Source: Martinezella hainanensis (GTDB taxonomy: Bacteria; Pseudomonadota; Alphaproteobacteria; Rhizobiales; Rhizobiaceae). Taken from it: a stretch of 64,000 nucleotides of DNA. Shown in pieces: positions 53,427 to 62,198 of the stretch. The notes under the pieces are model-generated. The model was not told the DNA's origin. It saw nothing but the letters and a program-made list of their open reading frames with translations, and made no database searches. The position numbers and the translations under genes are program-made. The stretch's first letter is position 1. Each line of letters opens with the position of its first letter. The stretch spans positions 310,001 through 374,000 of the forward strand of contig NZ_FMAC01000007.1 in the NCBI RefSeq assembly GCF_900094555.1. The letters are read 5' to 3'.

Positions 53427-55847
53427 CTATGGCATTTCAACGACCGAGACGGAGAAATTCTCTCCCTCCCAATGGTCGGTGTCAGGCCAGTAGAAGGTGA
53501 AGGCAATCACCGCGCCTTTGGGCAGGCGTTCGCTTGCAAGCTCCGCAACATTGATGCCGAAGCCATTCTGGCGCGTTTCGGTATCGTTGACACTCGCCCA
53601 GCCGTCAAAACTCCAGTGCACGACCGCCGGCGCCATGACCTCGACCCGCAGGCGCTTGCCGACGGCAAGCTGCGACAGCTTGTTGTTGAAACGCCATAGC
53701 ACGAACGGTGCCGCAACGTTGTTTTTCACATAGCGTTCGATACCCTGCGGCGGCATGTCGAAAACGGCTTCGTCTCTCAGCGAGCGCAGGAGCTTGATAT
53801 GCTCGGCGTGAGCCCAGACGAGCGGCATGGCGCTGCCGGAAGGTTTGCCCAGGACAAGGCCCAGTTCAGGAACATCGGGCTGGTCCCATACCTGCTCGGG
53901 CAACAATCCACCGTGGCCTGCGGACTGTTCGAGTGTTTTGAGCAATTCCAGAGCCATTTCAGGCCGGCCGGCTGCAAGCTCGTAATGGGCTCGTTCACCT
54001 GCGAGCAGCGGCCACGGGCGCCCGATGCCGGTGCCGTCGAATGGCCCACCATCTTCATGCTCGCCATAGCCGTCACCGGTGTAACGATACCATAGCCGGC
54101 CCTGCGGCAGGTCGCATTTGAGCTGTGCGTCGATAACCCTCACGGTGTCGAGAATGCGGGGATCGTCGGCGGCACGCAATCCGAACCGCACCAGCGCCAA
54201 AGCATCGGGACTGACGACGCGAGCGGTCGGCAAAAAGGATTCGGCTGGCGGCCTGTTCTTGATCGGCACGAAACCCTCGGCCGGCGAGGTTCCGTCGGCT
54301 ATTTCCGGCGGCGCAATACGGACATAGTAGCCCCTGACCCCGAGAGCGGAGCTCTCCGCATCGCTGCTGACATAGGTCCAGCGCTCGATCTGGTCGTTCC
54401 ACGCATCCGCCGTCTGGCGCAAGTAGTCCGCATTGTGCGTCTGACCGGCGATTTCGAGAATATCGGCCGCCGCCAGCAGCGCAGCGATCTCAACCGCCAA
54501 GGTGAAGGGGGAAAAACCGCCATCCTCCTCCCAGCGGTCCTCACCAGTGACCGGACCGTTGACGACCACGTAACGCGCTGCTTTTTCGACCATCGGCACG
54601 TAGGATGAAAGCAGTCCGCCCGTTAACACCCCTTCACGGCGCAGTGCATCTGCCAGCAGGATCGGGAAGGCGCATTCGTCCATCTGTATCCCGGTCCAGT
54701 AAGGCTCGCCGTCCAGCCAGCAATTCTGCGGCCAATGCCCGTCCTCTTCCTGGATGACGCGCAGATAGGCAAGAATGCGCAGCGCGTCTTGCGAGGCGCC
54801 CGCAGCCAGGAAGCCGCCGGCGGTCTCGACCAGATCGCGCGGCCAGACCAGATGATAGCCTCCGAGGTCCTCGTCACCCTTGGCAAAGCCCCAAGGGATG
54901 GACAGGGAAGCAACGGCCGGCCCTTCGAAGGACAGGGGCCGGTGCGTCGCCAGCACTGCTGTCGATATCCGATAGCGATTGAGCTCCGGCGGTGGTGCTC
55001 TCGGTTCGTCGAGCGCCAGCAACCCGTCCTGCCACGCCCGCCAGTCGGAGACATAGCTGCGCTCCGCATCGTCATAGCCGGCCTGCAAACTGGCAAGGGC
55101 ATTGTAGCCGGCTTCTGTGGCATGGCTTCCAAAGCCGAGAGATACGACGACCGTATCACTGCCACCAGTCAGATCGATTTCGCCGGTCAGTGCGACGTTA
55201 CCATCGGCTGCACGCGCGAAGGCCGGGTCCAGTTGAGCCGCTTTCCGCAACTGCTGCCATCCGTCGGACACCCCGACATAGCCAGCGGATGCCGTCCTCC
55301 AGCCGCCACTGACGGCAAGTGCGAGCGAGACACCGCCTGTGCCGGTCGCAAAAAGCATCGGCGTGCCCTTATAATCTCCCACCCAGCCCGTATTGCCGTA
55401 GCCGGCATTCACCAGATGCGGGGCCGCAAGCAGGTAAAGGCGATAATCGTGGATCGATCCTTCGAGCGGCTCGAATGATATCTGCTGAAGCAAGCTGCTG
55501 CGCATCGGATCGACGATGATGCGCTTTATGATCCGATAACGACCGTCGATTGCGGTATTGATCAACCGATAGGCCGGAACGCCATCCTCGACCGTCGTGA
55601 CGACGCTTTCCGTATCGCGCTTTTCGTCCGAGAAATAACCATCGGGACCGGTGACGATCAATCCGATGTCGCGGGTACAGGCGCTATCGACGCGGGGATA
55701 ATAGACTTCGTTCAGGATGCCGTGACTGAGTGTGAACCAGATGCGGCAGGCTGGCGAAAGCGCTGTGCCAATTCCGCTCTTTGCACTGGACGTCCAGCGA
55801 GGTTCGATACCGTTCACGTTGGAGCCGGAAGCATCGTAAAGCGCCAT
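53427..55847 (-). CDS. GH15 glucoamylase-type glucosidase
   Basis: An 806-residue enzyme releasing glucose from alpha-glucans. The N-terminal beta-sandwich (residues 1-270) and C-terminal (alpha/alpha)6 barrel are as in bacterial glucoamylases. Motifs are HLVWPRDLVETAGGFLAAG and GEDRWEEDGGFSPFT, whose Glu pair includes the catalytic acid, plus EQVWDQPDVPE near the end with the expected base. No signal peptide is visible, so it should act in the cytoplasm on glycogen or imported maltodextrins. AGGAG lies 7 bases before the ATG. It is operonic with ppgK. Confidence 0.93.
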   Translation of the reverse strand: MALYDASGSNVNGIEPRWTSSAKSGIGTALSPACRIWFTLSHGILNEVYYPRVDSACTRDIGLIVTGPDGYFSDEKRDTESVVTTVEDGVPAYRLINTAIDGRYRIIKRIIVDPMRSSLLQQISFEPLEGSIHDYRLYLLAAPHLVNAGYGNTGWVGDYKGTPMLFATGTGGVSLALAVSGGWRTASAGYVGVSDGWQQLRKAAQLDPAFARAADGNVALTGEIDLTGGSDTVVVSLGFGSHATEAGYNALASLQAGYDDAERSYVSDWRAWQDGLLALDEPRAPPPELNRYRISTAVLATHRPLSFEGPAVASLSIPWGFAKGDEDLGGYHLVWPRDLVETAGGFLAAGASQDALRILAYLRVIQEEDGHWPQNCWLDGEPYWTGIQMDECAFPILLADALRREGVLTGGLLSSYVPMVEKAARYVVVNGPVTGEDRWEEDGGFSPFTLAVEIAALLAAADILEIAGQTHNADYLRQTADAWNDQIERWTYVSSDAESSALGVRGYYVRIAPPEIADGTSPAEGFVPIKNRPPAESFLPTARVVSPDALALVRFGLRAADDPRILDTVRVIDAQLKCDLPQGRLWYRYTGDGYGEHEDGGPFDGTGIGRPWPLLAGERAHYELAAGRPEMALELLKTLEQSAGHGGLLPEQVWDQPDVPELGLVLGKPSGSAMPLVWAHAEHIKLLRSLRDEAVFDMPPQGIERYVKNNVAAPFVLWRFNNKLSQLAVGKRLRVEVMAPAVVHWSFDGWASVNDTETRQNGFGINVAELASERLPKGAVIAFTFYWPDTDHWEGENFSVSVVEMP

Positions 55848-55947
55848 GCACTATCTCCTCTATCGCAGCAATCTGCTCCGACCAAAGTGTTTCGGCAAGA
55901 CGGAACCTGGTTGCATTCGAGCTGAGATACCCTTGTTTTCACCACCA

Positions 55948-56015
55948 TTGACAGCCCGCACGCGTCCTGTATTCTGTTATAAAATTGTATATAACATAAT
56001 TGTGGAACATAATTG
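55948..56015 (+). promoter_or_regulatory. Promoter and operator-like repeats of the peptide-type ABC operon
   Basis: TTGACA (55948-55953), a 16-base spacer and TATTCT (55970-55975). Just after, GTTATA (55976-55981) and TATAAC (55990-55995) form a dyad over the start of transcription, and AACATAATTG occurs twice (55993-56002 and 56006-56015) with a 13-base period. The region is far more AT-rich than its flanks. The IclR protein encoded at 61269 is the likely binder. Confidence 0.6.
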
Positions 56016-56026
56016 GGAGAATATCG

Positions 56027-57553
56027 ATGAAGCTAAGTGCCGGCTTGCTGATAGCAGCTGCCTTGATTGCAACCCCCTCGCTATTGATGGCCCAGGAAAA
56101 AGGTGGCGTCATCAACGTCGCGACGATCGGCGAGCCGCCGACGCTCGATCCAATGACCTCCACGGCCGATCTCGTCGGCATCGTCACGCAGCACATCTTC
56201 GAAACGCTCTACACCTTCGATAAGGGCTGGAACGTCACGCCGCTGCTGGCCGACAGCCTGCCCGAGATCAGCGCCGACGGCAAAACCTATACGATCAAGC
56301 TCAGAACCGGCATCAAGTTCCACGACGGCAGCGTCATGACGTCCAACGACGTGGTCGCCTCGCTCAACCGCTGGATCAAGCTCGCCTCGCGCGGCAAGCA
56401 GGCGGGCGGCTTCATCGAATCGATCACCGCCCAGGACCCGGCGACCGTCGTCATCAAGCTGAAGCAACCCTATGCCCCCTTGACCTCGCTGCTTGCCTTC
56501 AACAACTCAGCCGCCATCATCATCCCGGCCAGCAAGCAGGCGGATACGATGACCGACTTCATCGGCACCGGTCCCTACATGCTGAAGGAGCGCAAGCCCG
56601 ACCAGTATATCCAGCTGGTGCGTTTTGACGGCTACAAGCCGCGCGATGGCGAAAGCAACGGTTACGGCGGCGCCCGCCACCAATATCTCGACGAAATCCG
56701 CTTCGTACCGGTTCCCGACGCCAATACCCGCGTCGAGGCGGCCATTTCCGGTCAGTACGACTACATCGACAGTCTTCCGGTCGAATCCTTCGACAAGCTG
56801 AAGTCGTCATCGGCGACCCAGCCGCTGCTCCTGAAGCCATTCGGCTATCCGGTCTTCGTCTTCAATACCGCCGACGGCATCACGAAGAATATCGCGATCC
56901 GCAAGGCGATCCGTCAGGCGCTCAGCATGGAAGATATGCTGGCGGCCGCCTTCGGCAGCACGAATTTCTATACGGTTGACGGCAACATGTACCCTGCCCC
57001 CTATACCTGGAGCACGGATGCGGGCGTCAAGGGCAACTACAACATCGCCGATCCGGAAGGCGCGGCGGCGGCCGCCAAGGCTGCAGGCTACAAGGGCGAA
57101 CCGATCCGCATCCTGACCAGCCGCCAGTACGAGTTCCATTACAAAATGGCGCAGGTCGCGGCCGAATATCTGAAACAGGCGGGCTTCCAGGTCGATCTTC
57201 AGGTGGTCGACTGGGCAACGCTCACCCAGCGCCGCACCGACAAGGCGCTCTGGGACATCTATATCAGCCACAGTCCCTTCCTGCCGGAACCAGCGCTGAT
57301 CGGCACGCTGTCGCCAAGCTCTCCCGGCTGGTGGACCACGCCGACGAGCAAGGCAGCAATTGACGCATTCAACACCGAGGTCGATCCCAAGAAGCGTATC
57401 GAGCTCTGGGCGAACGTTCAAAAGACCATCTATGACGAAGCTCCCATGATGAAGATCGGCGACTTCAACGCCGTTGCGGCGATCTCCACCAAGCTTCAAG
57501 GCGTCGACCCGGCGCCATGGCCCTACTTCTGGAACGCATCGATCAAGAAATAA
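56027..57553 (+). CDS. Dipeptide/opine-type ABC binding protein (SBP family 5)
   Basis: A 508-residue periplasmic receptor with a signal peptide ending near MAQ (residue 24). Family-5 features: NVATIGEPPTLDPMTSTAD, LADSLPEISADGKTYTIKLR, GIKFHDGSVMTSNDVVASL and FIGTGPYMLKE. GGGAG lies 7 bases before the ATG at 56027, so the frame from 56000 is rejected. It heads an operon with DppB/DppC-type permeases, an amidohydrolase and a RidA protein. The ligand may be an N-acylated amino acid or similar compound rather than a peptide. Confidence 0.93.
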   Translation: MKLSAGLLIAAALIATPSLLMAQEKGGVINVATIGEPPTLDPMTSTADLVGIVTQHIFETLYTFDKGWNVTPLLADSLPEISADGKTYTIKLRTGIKFHDGSVMTSNDVVASLNRWIKLASRGKQAGGFIESITAQDPATVVIKLKQPYAPLTSLLAFNNSAAIIIPASKQADTMTDFIGTGPYMLKERKPDQYIQLVRFDGYKPRDGESNGYGGARHQYLDEIRFVPVPDANTRVEAAISGQYDYIDSLPVESFDKLKSSSATQPLLLKPFGYPVFVFNTADGITKNIAIRKAIRQALSMEDMLAAAFGSTNFYTVDGNMYPAPYTWSTDAGVKGNYNIADPEGAAAAAKAAGYKGEPIRILTSRQYEFHYKMAQVAAEYLKQAGFQVDLQVVDWATLTQRRTDKALWDIYISHSPFLPEPALIGTLSPSSPGWWTTPTSKAAIDAFNTEVDPKKRIELWANVQKTIYDEAPMMKIGDFNAVAAISTKLQGVDPAPWPYFWNASIKK

Positions 57554-57570
57554 GCCTCCCAAGGCGCTCG

Positions 57571-57592
57571 GGCGCCGGTTACGGCCGGCGCC
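57571..57592 (+). other. Intercistronic hairpin after the binding-protein gene
   Basis: A perfect 8-base-pair GC stem (57571-57578 with 57585-57592) and 6-base loop, 17 bases after the stop and 48 before the permease start. Confidence 0.6.
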
Positions 57593-57640
57593 TGTTCCCG
57601 AGATTCGAAAAGAAGCGGAACCGCTCCAGGGACCGACCCA

Positions 57641-58582
57641 ATGATACGCTACATCCTTCAACGCCTTGCCGGCATGATCGTCGTGATGTTTCTCGTCGTC
57701 ACGATCGTCTTCGTGATCGTGCGCGTGACACCGGGCGATCCGGCCGCCGTCATGCTCGGTCCGGATGCGACCGCGCAGGATATTGCCGAACTCCGTACCC
57801 GGCTTGGCCTCGACCAGTCCATCCTCGTCCAGTACGCATTTTACGTCGGTCAACTGCTGAAGGGGGATCTTGGCCAGTCGATCTTCCTCAACATTCCGGT
57901 CGGCTCCGCCCTTCTCGAACGGGCCGAGCCAACCTTCTTCCTGACGCTGTTCTCGCTTCTGATCGCCAGTGTCATCGCGCTGCCGATCGGCATCTATGCC
58001 GCCTATCGGCGTGGATCGTTCGTCGACCAGGCCTCGATGGCAATCGGCATGCTGGCGGCAAGCATTCCTAGCTTCTGGCTCGGTCTTATCCTGATGCAGT
58101 TCTTCGCCGTGCGCCTGGGGATGTTCCCGGTTTCCGGCTATGGCGGACCGGGTGCAAGCTTCATGGATCGCATGTATCATCTGACGCTGCCGGCCGTAGC
58201 ACTCGGCCTCGTCTCCTCGGCGCTGATCCTGCGCTTCACCCGTGCATCGATGCTCGACGTGCTCGGAGACGACTATATCCGCACCGCTCGCGCAAAGGGG
58301 CTTATCGAGCGACGCGTGGTCCTCAAGCACGCGCTGAAGAACGCGTTGATCCCCATTCTCACCGTCCTCGGGCTGACCGCCGCTGTGCTGATTTCCGGCG
58401 CGGTCGTCACCGAGACTGTCTTTGGCCTACCGGGTGTCGGAAGCCTCGTCGTCTCCGCGGTGCTGCGCCGCGATTATCCGGTGATCCAGGGAGCCCTGCT
58501 CGTCATCGCAGGCCTCTACGTCCTGATCAATTTTGCGATCGACATGCTCTACCTGCTGGTTGATCCGAGGGTACGCTACTGA
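57641..58582 (+). CDS. Peptide-type ABC permease, DppB family
   Basis: A 313-residue permease with six helices. It starts IRYILQRLAGMIVVMFLVV and has the family segments RVTPGDPAAVML and GLDQSILVQYAFY. The EAA-like loop is DDYIRTARAKGLIERRVVLK and the end is DMLYLLVDPRVRY. It overlaps the next gene by one base. Confidence 0.94.
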   Translation: MIRYILQRLAGMIVVMFLVVTIVFVIVRVTPGDPAAVMLGPDATAQDIAELRTRLGLDQSILVQYAFYVGQLLKGDLGQSIFLNIPVGSALLERAEPTFFLTLFSLLIASVIALPIGIYAAYRRGSFVDQASMAIGMLAASIPSFWLGLILMQFFAVRLGMFPVSGYGGPGASFMDRMYHLTLPAVALGLVSSALILRFTRASMLDVLGDDYIRTARAKGLIERRVVLKHALKNALIPILTVLGLTAAVLISGAVVTETVFGLPGVGSLVVSAVLRRDYPVIQGALLVIAGLYVLINFAIDMLYLLVDPRVRY

Positions 58583-59460
58583 TGGCCGATATCGCAACCG
58601 ATACATCAAAGCGGGCATCGAGCGAGCGAAGCAAGTTCCTTCGCCGGCTTCTGAAGCGGAAGACGGTCGCCGCCGGCCTCATCGTGCTGACGATCTTCGT
58701 GCTTCTTGCCGTCCTCGCGCCTTGGATAGCGCCCTACTCGCCCTCGAAACTTTCGATCGTCAACAGGCTGAAGCCGCCGAGTGGGGTTTACTGGTTCGGC
58801 ACCGACGAGTTCGGTCGCGATGTCTTTTCCCGCACCATCTATGCTGGCCGGCTGTCGCTCCTCGTCGGAGCGGCCGTGGTGGCATTGTCGGCAGCGATCG
58901 GCGTCACGCTCGGCCTGCTCGCCGGCTTCTTCCAGAGGCTCGATACACCGATCGCCCGTCTGATCGATGCGATGATGGCATTTCCTGACATCCTGCTTGC
59001 CATCGCGCTGGTTGCGGCCCTCGGGCCGTCGCTGACGACGGTCATCGTCGCGCTGTCAATCGTGTACGCACCGCGGCTGGCCCGCATCGTCCGCGCCTCG
59101 ACACTCGTCATCCGCGAGCTGCCTTACGTGGAGGCGGCCAAGGCTCTCGGCATCTCGACGTTTCACATCATGACGCGGCATGTGCTTAGAAACCTCCTGT
59201 CGCCGATCCTGGTGCAAGGCTCCTTCCTCTTCGCTAGCGCCATGCTCGCCGAAGCCGGGCTCTCATTCCTCAGCCTTGGCGTCAGCCCGGAAATTCCGAC
59301 CTGGGGAACCATGATCGCCGCCGGCCGCCAATATATCGGCCAGGCCGACTGGATGACCTATTTCCCCGGCTTTGCCATCATTCTTTCCGTGCTCTCGTTG
59401 CAAATGGTTGGCGACGGCCTGCGGGACATGCTCGATCCAAGACTTCGAAAGGACCTGTAA
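58582..59460 (+). CDS. Peptide-type ABC permease, DppC family
   Basis: A 292-residue permease with a cytoplasmic N-terminus (RRLLKRKTVAAGLIVL), FGTDEFGRDVFSRTIYAGR, the EAA-like loop LPYVEAAKALGISTFHIMTR and the standard end GDGLRDMLDPRLRKDL. Starts at the DppB stop and is followed immediately by the amidohydrolase. Confidence 0.94.
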   Translation: MADIATDTSKRASSERSKFLRRLLKRKTVAAGLIVLTIFVLLAVLAPWIAPYSPSKLSIVNRLKPPSGVYWFGTDEFGRDVFSRTIYAGRLSLLVGAAVVALSAAIGVTLGLLAGFFQRLDTPIARLIDAMMAFPDILLAIALVAALGPSLTTVIVALSIVYAPRLARIVRASTLVIRELPYVEAAKALGISTFHIMTRHVLRNLLSPILVQGSFLFASAMLAEAGLSFLSLGVSPEIPTWGTMIAAGRQYIGQADWMTYFPGFAIILSVLSLQMVGDGLRDMLDPRLRKDL

Positions 59461-60669
59461 ATGACCGGTGAAAAAGCGGGCAAGCCGCTCCTCCTCACCA
59501 ATGTGAAACCCATGGCCTTCGGCGGTGACGCGGCCGCGGGGGTCATCGATATCCTCATCGGCGCCGACGGCAAGATCGCCGCCTTCGGCCCTCAACTTGC
59601 CGCGCCCGGCGATGTCGAACGCGTCGATGGCAAGGGCGCCTGGATTTCTCCCGGCTGGGTCGACCTGCACGTCCATATCTGGCATGGCGGCACTGACATT
59701 TCGATCCGCCCGTCCGAATGCGGCGCCGAGCGCGGCGTCACGACGCTTGTCGATGCGGGTTCGGCCGGCGAAGCCAATTTTCATGGATTCCGCGAATATA
59801 TCATCGAACCCTCCAGGGAGCGCATCAAGGCCTTCCTCAATCTCGGTTCGATCGGCCTCGTTGCCTGCAATCGCGTTCCCGAACTGCGAGATATCAAGGA
59901 TATCGACCTCGACCGCATCCTCGAATGCTATGCTGAGAACAGCGAGCACATCGTCGGCATCAAGGTGCGCGCCAGCCATGTGATCACCGGCTCCTGGGGA
60001 GTAACACCCGTCAAGCTCGGCAAGAAGATCGCCAAGATCCTGAAGGTGCCGATGATGGTGCATGTCGGCGAGCCGCCGGCGCTCTATGACGAAGTGCTCG
60101 AAATCCTCGGACCGGGCGATGTCGTCACCCACTGCTTCAACGGCAAGGCCGGTTCGAGCATCATGGAGGACGAGGATCTCTACAATCTTGCCGAACGCTG
60201 CGCCGGCGAAGGCATCCGGCTCGATATCGGCCATGGAGGCGCATCCTTCTCCTTCAAGGTCGCCGAAGCGGCGATCAAGCGCGGCCTGCTGCCCTATTCG
60301 ATCTCGACCGACCTGCACGGCCATTCGATGAACTTCCCGGTCTGGGATCTCGCAACCACCATGTCCAAGCTGCTCTCGGTCGGCATGCCATTCGACAAGG
60401 TCGTGGACGCCGTCACCCATGCGCCGGCCTCGGTCATCAAGCTTTCGATGGACAACCGGCTGTCGGTCGGCGAGCGCGCCGACTTCACCATCTTCGACCT
60501 GGTGGATGCGGATCTCGAAGCCACCGATTCAAACGGCGACGTCTCGCGCCTGAGCAAGCTGTTCGAGCCGCGTTACGCGGTGATCGGTGCGGAGGCGATT
60601 ACCGCCAGCCGCTACATACCGCGCGCCCGCAAGCTCGTCCGCCACAGCCACGGTTATTCGTGGCGCTAA
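59461..60669 (+). CDS. Amidohydrolase/deacetylase, cog3964 (Atu3266/EF0837-like)
   Basis: A 402-residue metal-dependent hydrolase of the amidohydrolase superfamily, often misnamed dihydroorotase. Motifs: GWVDLHVHIWHGG (metal His pair), a Lys in VGIKVRASHV (likely carboxylated bridging Lys), HVGEPPALYDE and HCFNG (His ligands) and STDLHGHSMN (catalytic Asp). Family members Atu3266 and EF0837 are reported to act as enantioselective deacetylases or esterases on acetylated 2-hydroxy acids. It begins directly after the DppC stop. With the SelA-like PLP enzyme at 62199 it repeats the EF0837-EF0838 pairing. The natural substrate is unknown. Confidence 0.9.
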   Translation: MTGEKAGKPLLLTNVKPMAFGGDAAAGVIDILIGADGKIAAFGPQLAAPGDVERVDGKGAWISPGWVDLHVHIWHGGTDISIRPSECGAERGVTTLVDAGSAGEANFHGFREYIIEPSRERIKAFLNLGSIGLVACNRVPELRDIKDIDLDRILECYAENSEHIVGIKVRASHVITGSWGVTPVKLGKKIAKILKVPMMVHVGEPPALYDEVLEILGPGDVVTHCFNGKAGSSIMEDEDLYNLAERCAGEGIRLDIGHGGASFSFKVAEAAIKRGLLPYSISTDLHGHSMNFPVWDLATTMSKLLSVGMPFDKVVDAVTHAPASVIKLSMDNRLSVGERADFTIFDLVDADLEATDSNGDVSRLSKLFEPRYAVIGAEAITASRYIPRARKLVRHSHGYSWR

Positions 60670-60703
60670 TCGAAACACCAAGGATCGCATAGCAGGAGCA
60701 TAC

Positions 60704-61201
60704 GTGAACACGTCCCCAACACAGGCCGCTTCAGCAGCGCAAACACCTTACCAGCGACTGGCTGCGCTCGGGATCGAGCTTCCACCGCCGCCGCCGCCGA
60801 TCGCCAACTTCGTGACCCATGTCCGCGAAGGCAACGTGCTCTATCTGTCGGGCCAGGGCCCGCGGGAGCTGGACGGCCATCTTCATTCCGGCAAGGTCGG
60901 AGGTGACGTCGGTGTTGATCGGGCCTATCAGCACGCGCGGCTGACGGGCATCAACCTTCTTGCCGTCATGCACGGAGCGCTTGGCGACCTCTCCCGGGTC
61001 AAACGGGTGGTGAAGCTGCTCGGCATGGTCAATGCCGTGCCGCATTTCGAGGACCATCCGAGCGTCATCAACGGCTGCTCGGACCTCTTCATCGAGGTCT
61101 TCGGCGAAGCAGGCCAGCATGCCCGTTCGGCCGTCGGTTTCGGCTCGCTGCCCGGCAACATCACGGTCGAAATCGAAGCGATCGTATCGCTCAACGACTA
61201 G
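60704..61201 (+). CDS. RidA (YjgF) family protein
   Basis: A 165-residue protein from the GTG at 60704, with AGGAG 5 bases upstream; the longer frame from 60587 overlaps the amidohydrolase. RidA proteins hydrolyse reactive enamine/imine intermediates made by PLP enzymes. The core begins YQRLAALGIELPPPPPP and has NVLYLSGQGP, and the conserved end is RSAVGFGSLPGNITVEIEA. The usual Arg (RSAVG) is kept. The presence of a SelA-like PLP enzyme in the same cluster gives a clear reason for it. A rhizobial repeat follows the stop. Confidence 0.9.
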   Translation: MNTSPTQAASAAQTPYQRLAALGIELPPPPPPIANFVTHVREGNVLYLSGQGPRELDGHLHSGKVGGDVGVDRAYQHARLTGINLLAVMHGALGDLSRVKRVVKLLGMVNAVPHFEDHPSVINGCSDLFIEVFGEAGQHARSAVGFGSLPGNITVEIEAIVSLND

Positions 61202-61202
61202 T

Positions 61203-61256
61203 TTTTACGCAATTCCGGACGCAAAACCGCGTCACACTTTTGCTGGAATTGCTCTA
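61203..61256. repeat. Rhizobial AATTCC palindromic repeat
   Basis: GCAATTCC (61209-61216) and GGAATTGC (61245-61252) bracket a centre with CGCAAAACCGCG and ACACTTTTGC. This pattern is frequent between genes in Rhizobium and Agrobacterium genomes as I remember them. It lies between the convergent RidA and IclR genes and may also end transcription. Confidence 0.6.
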
Positions 61257-61268
61257 AGGAGGACGAAT

Positions 61269-62117
61269 TCAGTGGTTGCGCCAGCCCATCAGCTTTTCGA
61301 TCCGCTCGGCAGCCGCGCGCACCTGCTCGCCATAATGGTTGCCGTCGGAAACGACTTTCTGTTCGGGCAGCACGATCGAAATGGTCGCGACACATTGGCC
61401 GTCCCGGTCAACGACCGGCGAGGCGATGCACGCAACCGCATAATCGGACTCCGCCACTTGAACCGACAAGCGCTCCTCAAACGCCTTGCCCGCAGCATCG
61501 GAAAGCACGCGGGCATCGACCTCGGCCCGACCGGTCGGCGAGGTGCGAGCACAGCGCTTGAAAAGTTCGATCCTCTCGTCTTCCGGCAAGTGGCCGACCA
61601 GCAGTCGGCCAGAGGCCGTCCAGTTGAGCGGCACGCGGGTTCCGACCCGAGAGGCAACCTGGAAATGACTTGGTCCGTCCGCCATCGCCAGCACCAGCAT
61701 ATTGTCGCCGTCGCGGCCGCAGACTTGTACGGTCTCGCTCGCCTGCCGGCAAAGGTCATGCATTTCGCGGGTGGCGACACTCATGAAATCCAGCGACCGG
61801 GCATAGGCGAGACCGTAATGATAAAGACGCGCGCCGAGCCAGACGGAACCGTCGGCATTGCGGCCGAGCATGTTCTTTTCGACCAGATCATCGATGATGA
61901 CATAGACGGTCGAAAGAGGCGCCTTGATCGCCTTGGCAATCGCATAGGCTCCAGCCGGTGCGCCGGTTTCGTAGAGATAATCGATCACCTGCAGCGCGCG
62001 GTCGATGCCGCTTACGCGCGAGCGGCGTACGCCTTTGGCTTCCGTTTCCCCCGTGGAATCAACGTCTTCAGGGGGTGCGGCGGGTAGGGTCTTGGCGTCC
62101 AAATCAACGCTCCTCAC
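61269..62117 (-). CDS. IclR-family transcriptional regulator
   Basis: A 282-residue regulator with an unusually charged N-terminal tail of about 35 residues. The winged helix begins GIDRALQVIDYLYETGAPAG and continues IAKAIKAPLSTVYVIIDDLV. The effector domain has the expected pattern (VPLNWTASGRLLVGHL, VACIASPVVDRDGQCVATIS). It interrupts the operon on the opposite strand and is divergent from the SelA-like gene. Likely targets are the promoter at 55948 and the region 62118-62198. Confidence 0.93.
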   Translation of the reverse strand: MRSVDLDAKTLPAAPPEDVDSTGETEAKGVRRSRVSGIDRALQVIDYLYETGAPAGAYAIAKAIKAPLSTVYVIIDDLVEKNMLGRNADGSVWLGARLYHYGLAYARSLDFMSVATREMHDLCRQASETVQVCGRDGDNMLVLAMADGPSHFQVASRVGTRVPLNWTASGRLLVGHLPEDERIELFKRCARTSPTGRAEVDARVLSDAAGKAFEERLSVQVAESDYAVACIASPVVDRDGQCVATISIVLPEQKVVSDGNHYGEQVRAAAERIEKLMGWRNH

Positions 62118-62129
62118 GAGATTTCGAGA

Positions 62130-62155
62130 AGCTATTACATTACTATGGTATAGCT
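62130..62155. promoter_or_regulatory. Dyad between iclR-type gene and SelA-like gene
   Basis: AGCTAT (62130-62135) and ATAGCT (62150-62155) form a 6-base-arm inverted repeat 14 bases from the iclR-type start and 43 from the PLP-enzyme start. Possible IclR operator; it does not obviously match the repeats at 55976-56015. Confidence 0.4.
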
Positions 62156-62198
62156 GTCGATGGCAATCGGCAGTCAGTCGTCACTTTGGAGAGATAGA

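Noticed and set aside
56807..58330. 507-residue open frame on the minus strand
   Set aside because: Antisense shadow of a family-5 receptor and DppB permease; His/Asp/Arg-rich composition, no ribosome site, no family motif.
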